Part shown: piece by piece, positions 34,010 to 34,532 of the stretch
Layout of the letters: each line of letters opens with the position of its first letter
Numbering within the stretch: the stretch's first letter is position 1
Assembly (NCBI GenBank): GCA_900316845.1
Contig: ONEG01000023.1
Span: 1-34,532, forward strand
Length of the DNA stretch: 34,532 nt
Direction: 5' to 3'
Origin: an uncultured Bacteroidales bacterium
Lineage (GTDB): Bacteria > Bacteroidota > Bacteroidia > Bacteroidales > Paludibacteraceae
The notes under the pieces: generated by a model
Told to the model about the DNA's origin: nothing
Databases searched by the model: none
The model's input: only the letters and a program-made list of their open reading frames with translations
Position numbers and translations under genes: made by a program

Positions 34010-34210
34010 TTAATACTTTCGGGAGCCGTCATAGCTCTCTACGGTCTTGGTTTGGATGACGACGGAGGTGTCGCCTTTCTGCCATGCCTCCGACCGCGTG
34101 GTGACGGTCCGGGTGACGTTGCAGGAACTCAGTCCCAAGCCCGCCGCCAATGCCGTCAACGCCGCAATCAGCACGGAGATGATTACTTTTGCAATCTCTT
34201 TCTTAGTCAT
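34010..34210 (-). CDS. Smalltalk-like small lipoprotein
   Basis: 66 residues from ATG 34210. One hydrophobic segment (VIISVLIAALTALAAGLGLS) ends in a lipobox-like LSSC with Cys30, followed by a polar tail (TTRSEAWQKGDTSVVIQTKT) to the stop. From memory this matches the short Bacteroidales proteins named smalltalk, found beside HU-type DNA-binding proteins and amidases on integrated elements; function unknown. The start lies one base after the stop of the upstream gene. The same frame stays open upstream to 34471, but the upstream part reads better as a separate frame-broken gene. Confidence 0.7.
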   Translation of the reverse strand: MTKKEIAKVIISVLIAALTALAAGLGLSSCNVTRTVTTRSEAWQKGDTSVVIQTKTVESYDGSRKY

Positions 34211-34211
34211 T

Positions 34212-34471
34212 TTAGTCGAAGTTCGGTTTAACATACTTCTGCGCAACGGTGTACGCAAAGAGGGAGGTGTACTTGCTCTGCGCCTTGAACGCCGCTTCAA
34301 GGGTAGCACGCTCTGCGGGATCCGCGAGACCTTGTTGTTCCGGACGGGGTTCAGCAGATCCACACCTAACTGCTCCTTGCCACAGTTGCAGCGCTTGAAA
34401 TACAGCGTCTCCGAGCGGTTGAATTTGCCCATTACGCGGGCAAACATACCATGTAGCGTAATCTTAGCCAT
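34212..34471 (-). pseudogene. Small element protein gene split by a probable one-base frameshift
   Basis: From ATG 34471 the first frame reads MAKITLHGMFARVMGKFNRS and on through CNCGKEQLGVDLLNP. A different frame then reads RPEQQGLADPAERATLEAAF and YTSLFAYTVAQKYVKPNFD before its stop at 34212. The switch falls at a GGGG run on the plus strand (34346-34349); one more G there would join the halves into a smooth 86-residue protein ending one base before the smalltalk-like start. Left uncorrected, the first frame runs into low-complexity Arg/Ser sequence and fuses to the next gene. Sequencing error or genuine mutation are both possible. Confidence 0.65.
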
Positions 34472-34480
34472 AGGTTTAGG

Positions 34481-34508
34481 TTAAATTGTTAAATTGTTAA
34501 ATTGTTAA
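34481..34508. repeat. 8-bp tandem repeat, 3.5 copies
   Basis: TTAAATTG three times, then TTAA. It lies ten bases upstream of the start of the small gene at 34471. The rest of the window to 34532 shows nothing I can name. Confidence 0.85.
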
Positions 34509-34532
34509 GGTGCACCGGATTGGAGACCTTCC

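Overview
The window reads as a chromosomal segment from a member of the Bacteroidales (Bacteroidota), close to the Prevotella/Bacteroides type. Support: seven promoters of the Bacteroidota form (TTG at about -33, 19-20 bases, then TAnnTTTG at about -7), no clear Shine-Dalgarno sites, and families typical of the order (DUF4254, BRO-type protein, a smalltalk-like small lipoprotein, a Wzi-type capsule assembly protein, TamB and Mla/Lpt components). No rRNA, tRNA, CRISPR array or intact insertion sequence was found. Family names come from recognised motifs and memory; no search was run.

Layout. (1) 1-3140 is AT-rich accessory DNA: a two-gene minus-strand operon of unknown function whose first product resembles DUF2441 / ADP-ribosyltransferase-like proteins, then a repeat-rich non-coding stretch, then a BRO-family gene broken by an internal deletion. 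(2) 3142-12632 is housekeeping: uvrB and rplS on the minus strand, a divergent promoter pair, tamB on the plus strand, a bidirectional terminator, and pnp on the minus strand. (3) 12822-25080 is one long plus-strand gene train with stop/start overlaps or gaps of at most about 35 bases: mlaE, mlaF, an M6-type secreted peptidase, xth, lptB, a Kelch lipoprotein, a Wzi-like barrel, a DUF4254 protein, a heptosyltransferase-type GT9, a WaaP/InaA-type LPS kinase, a GT2, a GT4 and an O-antigen ligase. (4) 25028-33161 is a minus-strand train of the same tightness: grpE, dnaJ, an outer-membrane barrel, a TonB-receptor-like barrel, an LtaS-type sulfatase-fold membrane transferase and a GT4. Its last gene overlaps the O-antigen ligase tail to tail by 53 bases. 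(5) 33162-34532 is a decayed accessory patch: an ATPase remnant behind a duplicated promoter module, a 33-bp tandem repeat, a strong terminator, and a small-gene cassette with one apparently intact and two frame-disrupted genes.

How the genes fit together. Both long operons are envelope-building. The plus-strand train joins phospholipid traffic (MlaEF), LPS export energy (LptB), LPS core synthesis and phosphorylation (GT9, kinase, GT2, GT4) and polymer ligation. The minus-strand train places GrpE-DnaJ ahead of two outer-membrane barrels and a phosphoglycerol/phosphoethanolamine-type transferase, which would tie chaperone supply to outer-membrane protein output. The least explained items are the two-gene island at 202-1376, the heptamer array inside the TonB-like gene (a possible frame switch), and the duplicated promoter with covarying hairpins near grpE.
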